This document shows positions 1 through 6,535 of a DNA stretch of 11,162 nt, piece after piece; position 1 is the first letter of the stretch, and each line of letters begins with the position of its first letter. Position numbers and translations under genes: made by a program. Source of the DNA: Thermohalobaculum sp050331395 (lineage in GTDB: Bacteria; Pseudomonadota; Alphaproteobacteria; Rhodobacterales; Rhodobacteraceae); NCBI GenBank assembly GCA_050331395.1, contig JBHJGX010000070.1:1-11162 (forward strand), given 5' to 3'. The notes beneath the pieces were generated by a model. The model was not told where the DNA came from. It did not search any database and worked only from the letters and a program-made list of their open reading frames with translations.

Positions 1-51
1 GCCCCCGCCCCCGCCCCGGCTCCGACCGGACGCCTGAGCGCGGCCGGCTGA
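1..51 (+). CDS. Possible C-terminal end of an upstream gene (murC by synteny), partial
   Basis: Frame 1 is open from the window edge to a TGA at 49-51 and would encode an Ala-Pro repeat followed by TGRLSAAG. The next gene's first ATG lies five bases after this stop, a spacing typical of an operon. In alphaproteobacterial dcw clusters murC (UDP-MurNAc-L-alanine ligase) normally precedes murB, which is the only reason to suggest it. No MurC motif is visible in 16 codons, and the Ala-Pro tail could be a chance reading of the GCCCCC-type repeat at the edge. Confidence 0.25.
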   Translation, partial: APAPAPAPTGRLSAAG

Positions 52-56
52 GCCCG

Positions 57-1079
57 ATGGGCGAAGGCGCCGGGCGGGAGGCCCAAACGCGGGCGGAGAC
101 GGGGAACCAGACCGGTGACCGGATGGGGGCTCGATTGGCGGCGGATGCCGACCTCACGCCGCTCGGTCCGGTTCGCGGTCGGCTGGAAGCGGGGCGCACC
201 CTCGCGCCTTTGACTTGGTTTCGCGTCGGCGGGCCGGCGGAATGGTTTTTTCAGCCGGCCGATCTCGACGACCTGGCCGCCGCGCTCGGGCGCCTGCCCG
301 CGGGCGTGCCGGCCGCGGTCATCGGCGTGGGCTCGAACCTACTCGTCCGCGACGGGGGTGTCCCGGGGGTGGTGATCCGCCTCGGCCGGGCCTTTGGCGG
401 GATCGAAACCGACGGGCTCGACCTGCGGGCCGGGGCGGCCGCCCTCGATGCGCGGATCGCCGAGGCGGCGGCCGCGGCCGGCATCGCCGGGTTCGAATTC
501 CTCCGCGGGATCCCGGGCACGCTCGGTGGCGCGCTCGCCACCAATGCGGGGGCCCGGGCGCGCGAGCTCAAGGATGTCTTCGTCGCGGCCGAGGGAGTGA
601 CGCGGGACGGCCGCCGGGTACGGCTCGGCCCGGACGAGATGGGTTTCGGCTATCGCGCCGCCGCCGCAGCCGAGGACGTGGTCTTTACCGGGGCCGTGCT
701 CCGGGGCAGCGGCCGCGACGCGCCTGCGGCGATCCGAGCGCGCATGGCCGAGGCCCTTGCCGAGCGCGCTGCCGCCCAGCCCGTCAAGGCCTGGACGGCC
801 GGCAGCACCTTTGCCAACCCCTCTGGGCGGTCCTCGGCGGGGGGCGGCGAGGTTCAGGCGCGCGCGGCGTGGCGGCTGATCGAAGAGGCCGGCTGCCGGG
901 GCTTGCGGGTAGGTGGTGCGCAGGTCTCAGAGAAACACTGTAATTTCCTGATAAATCTCGGAGATGCGACCGCGGCGGATATCGAGTCCCTGGCGGAGAC
1001 TGTTCGCGCCCGGGTAAAATCAAGTGCCGGCATCGATTTGCGCTGGGAAATCCGCCGCATCGGCGTTATGGTCAACTAA
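57..1079 (+). CDS. murB: UDP-N-acetylenolpyruvoylglucosamine reductase MurB
   Basis: MurB is the cytoplasmic FAD enzyme that reduces UDP-GlcNAc-enolpyruvate with NADPH to UDP-MurNAc, the second committed step of peptidoglycan precursor synthesis. Seen: the FAD-binding stretch GVGSNLLVRDGG (residues 90-101), FLRGIPGTLGGAL (148-160), the FGYR substrate-site segment (197-200), GSTFANP with the catalytic serine at 250, GGAQVSEKHCNFLIN (286-300) and the C-terminal WEIRRIG with the second acid at Glu331. The 340-residue reading is longer than usual for the family (about 300-320). Residues 1-22 are low in complexity, and the ATG at 123 (318 aa, weak GGTGA upstream) is an equally good start; no clear Shine-Dalgarno precedes the ATG at 57. 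Odd: NAGARARE (163-170) replaces the more usual NAGAYG-type segment. A glycine/serine-rich spacer follows the catalytic serine, as I recall from Rhodobacterales MurB. Identity is very secure; the start is not. Confidence 0.96.
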   Translation: MGEGAGREAQTRAETGNQTGDRMGARLAADADLTPLGPVRGRLEAGRTLAPLTWFRVGGPAEWFFQPADLDDLAAALGRLPAGVPAAVIGVGSNLLVRDGGVPGVVIRLGRAFGGIETDGLDLRAGAAALDARIAEAAAAAGIAGFEFLRGIPGTLGGALATNAGARARELKDVFVAAEGVTRDGRRVRLGPDEMGFGYRAAAAAEDVVFTGAVLRGSGRDAPAAIRARMAEALAERAAAQPVKAWTAGSTFANPSGRSSAGGGEVQARAAWRLIEEAGCRGLRVGGAQVSEKHCNFLINLGDATAADIESLAETVRARVKSSAGIDLRWEIRRIGVMVN

Positions 1080-1148
1080 TAATGCGGGCCACAAGATATG
1101 GTCCCCGGCCGACTCACGCCCCTTAAGAAGGCGGAGCGGCGACATAAC

Positions 1149-1152
1149 GAGG
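1149..1152 (+). promoter_or_regulatory. Shine-Dalgarno of ddl, decides the start
   Basis: GAGG stands five bases before the ATG at 1158. The in-frame ATG at 1098 has no comparable site and would add 20 residues rich in Arg and Lys ahead of the conserved ATP-grasp N-terminus. Confidence 0.55.
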
Positions 1153-1157
1153 CGCGG

Positions 1158-2081
1158 ATGTCGAGCAGGGCTTCCCGCGTTGTGGTGCTGAAGGGCGGGC
1201 CGTCGGCCGAGCGCGAGGTTTCGCTCGTGTCCGGGTCCGAATGCGCCGGCGCACTGCGGCGCGTTGGGTACGACGTGACCGAACTGGATGCCGACCGGGG
1301 AATGGCGGCGTCCCTCGACGCGTTGCGTCCGGATGCGGTGTTCAACGCGTTGCATGGGCGCTGGGGCGAGGACGGCTGCGCGCAGGGCGTCCTCGAATGG
1401 TTGGGGTTGCCTTATACCCATTCGGGCGTGCTTTCTTCTGCGCTCGCCATGGATAAACCGCGCGCCAAGGCGGTCTATGCCGCACATGGCCTGCCGATCG
1501 CCGAAGGCCGCGTCGTTGCCCGCGCCGCCCTTGCCGAGGCGCATCCCTTCGAGCCGCCTTACGTCGTGAAACCCGCCAACGAAGGCTCCTCGGTCGGCGT
1601 GGTGATCGTCGCCGAAGGGGCGAATCGGCCGCCTGTCCTAGGGGATGCGGCGCCCGAGGCGCTGCTCGTCGAGCGCTATGTGCCGGGGCGAGAGCTCACC
1701 GTCGCGGTCATGGGCGCACCGGGCGCCGAACGCGCGCTCGCAGTCACCGATATCGTCGCGGATGGGTTCTATGACTACCGGGCGAAATACGCCCCCGGCG
1801 GCTCGCGCCACGTGGTGCCGGCCGAGCTCCCCGCGCCCATCGCCGAGGCCTGCGAGGCGCATGCGGTCGCGGCCCACCGGGCGCTCGGCTGCCGGGGGCT
1901 GAGCCGCACGGATTTCCGCTGGGACGACCGGCTGGGGCTCGAGGGGCTCGTGCTCCTCGAGACCAACACCCAGCCCGGCATGACGCCCACATCGCTCGCG
2001 CCCGAACAGGCGGCCCATCGCGGGATCGGCTTCGATGCGCTCTGCCAGTGGCTCGTGGAGGACGCCTCATGCAGCCGCTGA
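1158..2081 (+). CDS. ddl: D-alanine--D-alanine ligase
   Basis: Ddl is the cytoplasmic ATP-grasp ligase that joins two D-alanines into the dipeptide that MurF adds to the peptidoglycan precursor. With the ATG at 1158 it has 307 residues, close to E. coli DdlB. Seen: GGPSAEREVSL (13-23) with the N-terminal substrate glutamate at 18; ALHGRWGEDG (64-73); the ATP-grasp strand YVVKPANEGSSVG (135-147); LVERYVPGRELTVAV (170-184); YDYRAKY (205-211); RTDF (250-253); and LLETNTQPGMTPTSL (266-280), giving metal ligands Asp252, Glu268 and Asn270. The gene follows murB after 78 bp and its end overlaps ftsQ by 13 bp. I use ddl because I cannot separate the A and B paralogues by sequence alone, although the dcw location corresponds to ddlB. 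Every catalytic segment is intact. Confidence 0.97.
   Translation: MSSRASRVVVLKGGPSAEREVSLVSGSECAGALRRVGYDVTELDADRGMAASLDALRPDAVFNALHGRWGEDGCAQGVLEWLGLPYTHSGVLSSALAMDKPRAKAVYAAHGLPIAEGRVVARAALAEAHPFEPPYVVKPANEGSSVGVVIVAEGANRPPVLGDAAPEALLVERYVPGRELTVAVMGAPGAERALAVTDIVADGFYDYRAKYAPGGSRHVVPAELPAPIAEACEAHAVAAHRALGCRGLSRTDFRWDDRLGLEGLVLLETNTQPGMTPTSLAPEQAAHRGIGFDALCQWLVEDASCSR
2057..2061 (+). promoter_or_regulatory. Shine-Dalgarno of ftsQ inside the ddl coding end
   Basis: GGAGG lies seven bases before the ATG at 2069 and inside the last codons of ddl. It favours the ATG at 2069 over the in-frame ATG at 2048 and fits ribosomes that finish ddl restarting on ftsQ. Confidence 0.65.
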
Positions 2082-2983
2082 CCGCCGACAAACGGCCGCC
2101 GGAGGGCCCGCGGCCGATGCGCCCCGCGCCGGGGCCGTCCAAATTCGCCTATCGCTTGCGCCGCGCCTGGGTCACGCCCTGGGTGCGGTCGCTCGTCATG
2201 GTCTATCTGCCGCTCGCCGCGCTCGGGGTTGCCGGCTGGGCCGCGGTCGCGCACCACCCCACCCGGCTCGCGATCCAGTCGAAGATCGCCGAGGCAGCGG
2301 GCTATCTGCTCGAGCGCCCGGAATTCGGCGTGAAGCGGGTCCGGGTCTCGGGCGCGACGGCCGAGCTGAGGGCTGCGGTCCGGCGCAGCATCGGCCCGCT
2401 CGAAGGCGCAAGCTCGCTCCGGCTCGATCTCGACCGACTGCGCCGCCGGGTGGAGGGGATCGGCCGGGTCGCCACAGCTTCGGTCAAGCTCGAACCGACG
2501 GGGACGCTGGAGATCCGGGTGAGCGAGCGGGTGCCGGTGGCGCTCTGGCGCGATGCGGAGGCGGGGCTCTGGCTCGTCGACAGCCACGGCGTCATCGTCG
2601 ACCGGGCGGCCTTGCGTGCCGACCATCCCCGGCTGCCGCTTCTCCTCGGGATGGGGGCGCCCGCGCATGTGAGCGAGGCGCTCGCGCTCATGCGGGCCGC
2701 GCCCGATCTCATGGGACGCCTGCGGGCCTTCTCCCGGGTCGGCGAGCGGCGTTGGGACGTGGTGCTCGACCGAAACCTGGTCATTCTGTTGCCCGAAGAA
2801 CGGGCCGTCGCGGCCCTCACCGGGATCATGGCGCTCCACTACGGCGAGGAGCTCTTCGAGCGCGACCTCGTTGCGGTCGATCTGCGCATCGCCGCGCGTC
2901 CGGCGCTTCGGATTGCGCCGCGGGCGGCGGAGCGCACGGTTCTCAGGCGTATCGTAGACCTCGTCGTGGGGGAGGACACATGA
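2069..2983 (+). CDS. ftsQ: Cell division protein FtsQ
   Basis: FtsQ is a bitopic inner-membrane divisome protein that links the cytoplasmic FtsA/FtsZ ring to the periplasmic FtsB-FtsL and FtsW-FtsI synthases. The 304-residue product has a basic cytoplasmic tail rich in Pro and Arg (1-40), one transmembrane segment (about 41-61), a POTRA-like domain (about 84-155, containing FGVKRVRVSGA and ending VSERVPVALW), and a beta-rich C-terminal FtsQ domain (about 156-290) with DSHGVIVDR and a WDVVLDRNLVILLP stretch. FtsQ sequences diverge strongly, so the call rests on this architecture plus the position between ddl and ftsA, which is diagnostic in dcw clusters. The stop codon is shared with the ftsA start in an ATGA overlap, and the start lies within ddl, so its translation is probably coupled on both sides. 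Confidence 0.93.
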   Translation: MQPLTADKRPPEGPRPMRPAPGPSKFAYRLRRAWVTPWVRSLVMVYLPLAALGVAGWAAVAHHPTRLAIQSKIAEAAGYLLERPEFGVKRVRVSGATAELRAAVRRSIGPLEGASSLRLDLDRLRRRVEGIGRVATASVKLEPTGTLEIRVSERVPVALWRDAEAGLWLVDSHGVIVDRAALRADHPRLPLLLGMGAPAHVSEALALMRAAPDLMGRLRAFSRVGERRWDVVLDRNLVILLPEERAVAALTGIMALHYGEELFERDLVAVDLRIAARPALRIAPRAAERTVLRRIVDLVVGEDT

Positions 2984-4329
2984 ATTTCGATGCGTGTCTC
3001 GTGCATCGGAGCATGCGCGGACGGCTGGCGAGCGCGATCCGGCGGGGACGGCTCGCCGTCATCGATATCGGCTCGTCAAAGATCGTCTGCATGATCCTCA
3101 AACTCGACCCGGCGCGGCTCGAAGCGGCTGAGGGGCGCGAGCAATTGGCCACCCAGCTCTTCGGCGCGGTCGAGGTGGTCGGCGCGGCCACCGTCCAGGC
3201 CCGCGGCATCAAGCGCGGCGAGATCACCGATATGGAGGCCGCGACCCGCGCGCTCCGGCAGGCGGTCCTGACCGCCGAACGCGCCGCGCATCCCGAGATC
3301 GAACGGGTCGATCATGCGCTTGTCGCCTTCTCCGGGGGGCGGCCCAAGAGCTTTTCGACCTTTGGCGAGACCGAGACCGAGACGGGTCAGGTGACGTCGC
3401 GGGACATCTCCCATGCGCTCGCGGCCGCGCCCGAGCCGCCGATCGGCCCTGGACGGCAGATCCTGCATGCCCAGCCCGTGGCGATTACGGTCGACTATCA
3501 AAACGGCATCACCGATCCGCGCGGCATGACCGGACGGCGCCTGGCGATCGCGAGCCACGTGCTCGCCGTCGATGCGCGTCCACTGCACAATCTGATGGAA
3601 TGCGTCCGGCAATGCGATCTGGACCTCGCGGGCATCGTCTCGGCGAGCTATGCGAGCGGGCTGGCCGCCCTCGTCGAGGACGAGCAGCGCACGGGCGCCG
3701 TCTGCATCGATCTCGGCGCCAGTTCGACGGGGCTCTCGGTCTTTCTCAGAGACCACCTGGTGTGTGCGGACCAGATCCGGTTCGGCGGCGACCATGTCAC
3801 CTCGGATATCGCCGGCGGGCTGATGATGCGCCGCTCCCGGGCGGAACGGATCAAGTGCCTGCATGGCGGGCTGGTGCCGACGGCGGCGGACGATCGCCAG
3901 ATGATCGACGCACCCCGACTCGGCGAAGAGGACGCGCCCGAACCGCGGCAGATCTCGCGCGGCATGCTGATCGGCGTCATCCGGCCCCGGGTCGAAGAGA
4001 TCTTCCGCCACGTTCAGCAGCGGCTGATCGAGATCGGCGTCACCGGCATGCCCGGCTGCTCGGTCGTCTTGACCGGCGCCGCCTGCCAGATGCCCGGGCT
4101 CGACGACGTGGCAACCAGGATCCTCGGGCGGCGCCCGCGGATCGGCCGGCCGCTCCGGATCGCGGGGCTGCCGCAGACCCTGACCGGGCCCGAGACGGCC
4201 GCGGCGGTCGGGCTCGCGGTCTATGCGGTCCGCCCCCACGACGAGCTTTGGGATTTCGACGCGCCCCGGGCGGTCACCGCCGGCGGCCGGGCGCGGGACA
4301 TGTTCCGCTGGATACGTGCAAGCTGGTGA
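2980..4329 (+). CDS. ftsA: Cell division protein FtsA
   Basis: FtsA is the actin-like ATPase that tethers FtsZ filaments to the inner membrane and recruits later divisome proteins. The 449-residue product shows the actin-fold phosphate-1 loop VIDIGSSKI (27-35), an FtsA-specific 1C (SHS2) region around 105-185, phosphate-2 CIDLGASSTGLSVF (242-255), GGDHVTSDIAGGL (269-281) followed by AERIK, and the adenosine motif VVLTGAACQMPGLDD (362-376). The C-terminal MFRWIRASW (441-449) is the expected amphipathic membrane-targeting helix, with Trp and Phe on one face and Arg on the other. The start is the ATG at 2980, which overlaps the ftsQ stop as ATGA and has GGAGG at 2971-2975. The frame stays open for 315 codons upstream through ftsQ, but that is high-GC read-through without a matching domain. 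The gene is complete and the call is secure. Confidence 0.97.
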   Translation: MNFDACLVHRSMRGRLASAIRRGRLAVIDIGSSKIVCMILKLDPARLEAAEGREQLATQLFGAVEVVGAATVQARGIKRGEITDMEAATRALRQAVLTAERAAHPEIERVDHALVAFSGGRPKSFSTFGETETETGQVTSRDISHALAAAPEPPIGPGRQILHAQPVAITVDYQNGITDPRGMTGRRLAIASHVLAVDARPLHNLMECVRQCDLDLAGIVSASYASGLAALVEDEQRTGAVCIDLGASSTGLSVFLRDHLVCADQIRFGGDHVTSDIAGGLMMRRSRAERIKCLHGGLVPTAADDRQMIDAPRLGEEDAPEPRQISRGMLIGVIRPRVEEIFRHVQQRLIEIGVTGMPGCSVVLTGAACQMPGLDDVATRILGRRPRIGRPLRIAGLPQTLTGPETAAAVGLAVYAVRPHDELWDFDAPRAVTAGGRARDMFRWIRASW

Positions 4330-4423
4330 GGGCGGATCGGTGAGAGCGGGCGGCACGACGGGACCTCCGCGGCGCGGCAACAGCAACACGGCCGCAAAGG
4401 TCGGACGACGCAAACAAACAGCA

Positions 4424-4429
4424 AAGAGG
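4424..4429 (+). promoter_or_regulatory. Shine-Dalgarno of ftsZ, decides the start
   Basis: AAGAGG lies nine bases before the ATG at 4439. The frame is open further upstream into ftsA (ATG at 4223), but the residues encoded there overlap ftsA and show no FtsZ similarity, whereas the protein from 4439 begins MALNLKQP, a normal alphaproteobacterial FtsZ beginning. Confidence 0.6.
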
Positions 4430-4438
4430 CACAGGCAA

Positions 4439-6190
4439 ATGGCACTCAATCTCAAGCAGCCGATGGAATGGGGCGTCGATCCCGAATTGCGCGCACGGAT
4501 CTGCGTCTTTGGCGTGGGCGGAGCGGGCGGGAACGCGGTCAACAACATGATCGAGAAGGCGCTGCCCGGCGTCGAGTTCATCGCCGCCAACACCGATAGC
4601 CAGGCGCTCGCCCACAGCCGGGCCGAGCGCAAACTGCAGCTCGGCTCGGGCGTGACGCGCGGGTTGGGCGCCGGCAGCAAACCCGAGGTGGGCTATACTG
4701 CCGCCGAGGAGACCGTCGAGGAGATCTCGGCCGCGCTCGAGGGCAGCCACATGTGCTTCATCACTGCCGGCATGGGCGGCGGCACCGGCACCGGTGCCGC
4801 CCCCGTCGTCGCCCGGGTCGCCCGCGAGATGGGCATCCTCACCGTGGGCGTCGTGACCAAACCTTTCCACTTCGAAGGCGCCCGGCGGATGAAGATCGCT
4901 GAGATGGGCGTCGCCGAGATGCAGAAGGTCGTCGACACCCTGATCGTGATCCCGAACCAGAACCTCTTCCAGGTGGCGTCCGAGCGGACGACCTTCGTCG
5001 AGGCCTTCGTGATGGCTGACGACGTCCTCTATCAGGGCGTCCAGGGCGTCACCGACCTGATGGTCCGCCCGGGCATGATCAACCTCGACTTCGCCGATGT
5101 GAAATCGGTGATGGAGGAGATGGGCAAAGCGATGATGGGCACCGGCGAGGCCGAGGGCGAGACCCGCGCCATCGACGCGGCCGAGAAGGCGATCGCCAAC
5201 CCGCTCCTCGACGAGGTTTCGCTCAAGGGCGCCAAGGGCGTGCTGATCAACATCACCGGGGGCTACGACCTGACGCTCTTCGAGATGGACGAGGCGGCGA
5301 ACCGGATCAAAGACGAAGTCGATGCGGAGGCGCTCATCAAGTTCGGCTCCGCGCTCGATCCGGCGATGGAGGGTAAGATGCGGGTCAGCGTCGTGGCGAC
5401 CGGCATCGATGCGGAGAACGACGAAGTCGAGCGCCCGACGGAAGAGACCGAACCCCAGCCCCGCCGCCGGCCAGCGGAGACGGATCCGAGCCTGGTGAAC
5501 GCCGTGCGCGGCGGCACGCGTCGGGTCAACATCTCGCTGCGGGGCAACCGGGACAAACCGGCCGAGGCCGCGCCCGAGGCGCCGGCCGAGCCGCAGCGGG
5601 CGACCGGGTTCGCCGAGTCGATCCAGCGGGCCAATGCCCGTCAGGCCGAGACCGCGCCCGCCCCGCAGCGGGCACCCAAGGCCGAAGCGTCGGCGCCCGC
5701 ACCGGCCGAGACTGCGCCTGCGCCCCAGCCCCAACCGCAAAGCGTCGAGAACCGGGCGGCCGTCGCGCCGTCGCCGTCGGATATGCGCGCCCGCGCCGAG
5801 CGGGTCCGCCAACGCGCGCTCGAGGCCCGGGCCCGCAAACAGGCGGCTGAAGGCCGGGCGCCTTCGCTCGGCGAGGATGCGCTTTGGGGCGACGACACGG
5901 CGATCGACGAGGGCTCGCTCGCGGTGGAGATCGTCGAGCCTCCGGTCTCCTCCCCGGCTGATGGGCGGCTTGCAGGCGATCCGGCGCACGCGCTCACCGC
6001 CCGACGGGACGAACCGAAGGAGACGGCCGCCAAAAACGGGCTCTTCACCATCAACAAGTTGATCAATCGGGTCGCCGGCGGAAGCGAGCCGCGCATCGAT
6101 CCGCTCAGCCGGTCGAGCGGGGACGAACTCCGCGCCGAGCCGGACGACGAGAGCGAGATCCCCGCCTTCTTGCGGCGCCAGGCGAACTGA
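4439..6190 (+). CDS. ftsZ: Cell division GTPase FtsZ
   Basis: FtsZ is the tubulin-like GTPase that polymerises into the Z ring at midcell and organises septal peptidoglycan synthesis. The 583-residue product has the GTPase fold: FGVGGAGGNAVNNMI (24-38), NTDSQAL (51-57), the tubulin signature GMGGGTGTGAAP (111-122), and the T7 loop NLDFAD (215-220) whose acidic residues complete GTP hydrolysis in the next subunit. The C-terminal subdomain ends near 325. A very long Ala/Pro/Arg-rich disordered linker (about 326-572, some 245 residues) follows, then the C-terminal peptide EIPAFLRRQAN (573-583) that binds FtsA and other partners. Within the linker, AETAPAPQ occurs exactly twice (403-410 and 423-430), and GLFTINKLINRVAGG (534-548) is an ordered-looking basic island. 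It follows ftsA after 109 bp with no obvious promoter there, and is followed by hairpins that probably end the transcript. Confidence 0.98.
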   Translation: MALNLKQPMEWGVDPELRARICVFGVGGAGGNAVNNMIEKALPGVEFIAANTDSQALAHSRAERKLQLGSGVTRGLGAGSKPEVGYTAAEETVEEISAALEGSHMCFITAGMGGGTGTGAAPVVARVAREMGILTVGVVTKPFHFEGARRMKIAEMGVAEMQKVVDTLIVIPNQNLFQVASERTTFVEAFVMADDVLYQGVQGVTDLMVRPGMINLDFADVKSVMEEMGKAMMGTGEAEGETRAIDAAEKAIANPLLDEVSLKGAKGVLINITGGYDLTLFEMDEAANRIKDEVDAEALIKFGSALDPAMEGKMRVSVVATGIDAENDEVERPTEETEPQPRRRPAETDPSLVNAVRGGTRRVNISLRGNRDKPAEAAPEAPAEPQRATGFAESIQRANARQAETAPAPQRAPKAEASAPAPAETAPAPQPQPQSVENRAAVAPSPSDMRARAERVRQRALEARARKQAAEGRAPSLGEDALWGDDTAIDEGSLAVEIVEPPVSSPADGRLAGDPAHALTARRDEPKETAAKNGLFTINKLINRVAGGSEPRIDPLSRSSGDELRAEPDDESEIPAFLRRQAN

Positions 6191-6200
6191 TCCGCGGCTC

Positions 6201-6224
6201 GGGCGGAGACCTCGGTCTCCGTCC
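6201..6224 (+). other. Hairpin directly after the ftsZ stop codon
   Basis: GGAGACC (6205-6211) and GGTCTCC (6214-6220) are perfect inverted repeats around TC. The stem extends outward with a C-G pair, one G-U pair and two G-C pairs to 6201 and 6224, giving about 11 pairs. No T run follows, so alone it looks more like an mRNA 3'-end stabiliser or the first part of a tandem terminator than an intrinsic terminator. Confidence 0.5.
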
Positions 6225-6252
6225 CGGTCCCGCCCAAGTGCCTTTGCTCTTT

Positions 6253-6284
6253 GCGGCCGCATCGCTGCGGGCGGCCGCCTTTTT
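6253..6284 (+). terminator. Rho-independent terminator after ftsZ
   Basis: Two copies of GCGGCCGC (6253-6260 and 6271-6278) can pair as an 8-bp all-GC stem around a 10-base loop, followed by C and five T residues (6280-6284). The hairpin-plus-T-tract form and the position 62 bp past the ftsZ stop fit an intrinsic terminator separating the division genes from lpxC. Because GCGGCCGC is itself self-complementary, some of the pairing is inherent to the repeated 8-mer; the T tract is short. Confidence 0.6.
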
Positions 6285-6393
6285 GCCTTGTCCCGGATTG
6301 ATCGGAGCGCGTTCGATTTTGCGCCCACCGTCGTATTTTGAGGAAGAATGTTGCGCGATACTGTCATGAAACGGGTCGAAACGGCTCTTGTTG

Positions 6394-6413
6394 CAAAGCG
6401 TCACAAAGCGTGA
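6394..6413 (+). repeat. Two 10-bp direct repeats, candidate operator upstream of lpxC
   Basis: CAAAGCGTCA (6394-6403) is followed directly by CAAAGCGTGA (6404-6413), nine of ten bases alike, with a period of one helical turn. The junction also makes a perfect inverted repeat, GTCAC (6400-6404), five bases, GTGAC (6410-6414). The pair lies just upstream of a TAAAAT hexamer, where a regulator could cover the -35 region. No known regulator motif is recognised. Confidence 0.4.
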
Positions 6414-6426
6414 CTTGAGCTAAAAT
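6398..6426 (+). promoter_or_regulatory. Candidate lpxC promoter
   Basis: TAAAAT (6421-6426) resembles a -10 hexamer; 17 bases upstream lies GCGTCA (6398-6403), a weak -35 matching TTGACA at three positions. Transcription would begin near 6433 and leave about 100 bases of leader before lpxC. The site is downstream of a likely terminator and in the most A/T-rich part of the spacer, which supports a promoter here, though the exact boxes are uncertain. Confidence 0.35.
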
Positions 6427-6535
6427 AGCCGCGACTCTAGGCAGTTGTTGCCGCCGGATGGAACTCCGACGGGTCACACCGCTGACGCCGCGACCGCGTC
6501 CGGACAACGACGAAAAAAGACGAGGCAGAGCGACC

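Larger units (their letters stand above)
6191..6535 (+). other. 345-bp ftsZ-lpxC spacer without a gene
   Basis: This is the longest non-coding stretch in the window. It starts with a hairpin directly after the ftsZ stop (6201-6224), then a GC hairpin with a T tract (6253-6284). From about 6285 to 6430 the sequence is visibly richer in A and T than its surroundings, as expected for a promoter region, and contains two 10-bp direct repeats (6394-6413) just before a TAAAAT hexamer (6421-6426). The remaining roughly 100 bases would be the lpxC leader. An ATG at 6458 is in frame with lpxC, but the extra 26 residues are Arg/Pro-rich and precede the normal LpxC start. I see no tRNA, small-RNA signature or independent ORF here. 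Confidence 0.6.

Noticed and set aside
1..19. GCCCCC-type short tandem repeat at the left edge as a microsatellite
   Set aside because: Fewer than four units and cut by the window edge; it reads as an Ala-Pro run in an open frame, so a coding tail explains it as well.
1121..1130. CtrA-like half site (TTAA) before ddl
   Set aside because: No second TTAA at the required seven-base spacing was found, so there is no full CtrA box.
1775..2839. Minus-strand open frame of 354 codons opposite ddl and ftsQ
   Set aside because: Composition is that of a high-GC antisense frame and it spans two well-supported genes.
2035..2979. In-frame upstream extension of ftsA through the whole of ftsQ
   Set aside because: The extra 315 codons are absent from the FtsA family and Arg/Ala-rich; the ATGA overlap with GGAGG at 2971-2975 gives a normal FtsA start.
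3076..4680. Minus-strand open frame of 534 codons opposite ftsA and the ftsZ start
   Set aside because: Shadow of ftsA codon bias; no domain, and it crosses two real genes and their spacer.
4274..6367. Minus-strand open frame of 697 codons opposite ftsZ
   Set aside because: It is the antisense shadow of a GC-rich gene: Arg-, Gly- and His-rich composition, no recognisable domain, and it runs across the ftsZ terminator region.
6458..6535. Longer lpxC starting at the ATG at 6458
   Set aside because: It adds 26 Arg/Pro-rich residues before the normal LpxC N-terminus; the 307-residue form matches the usual family length.
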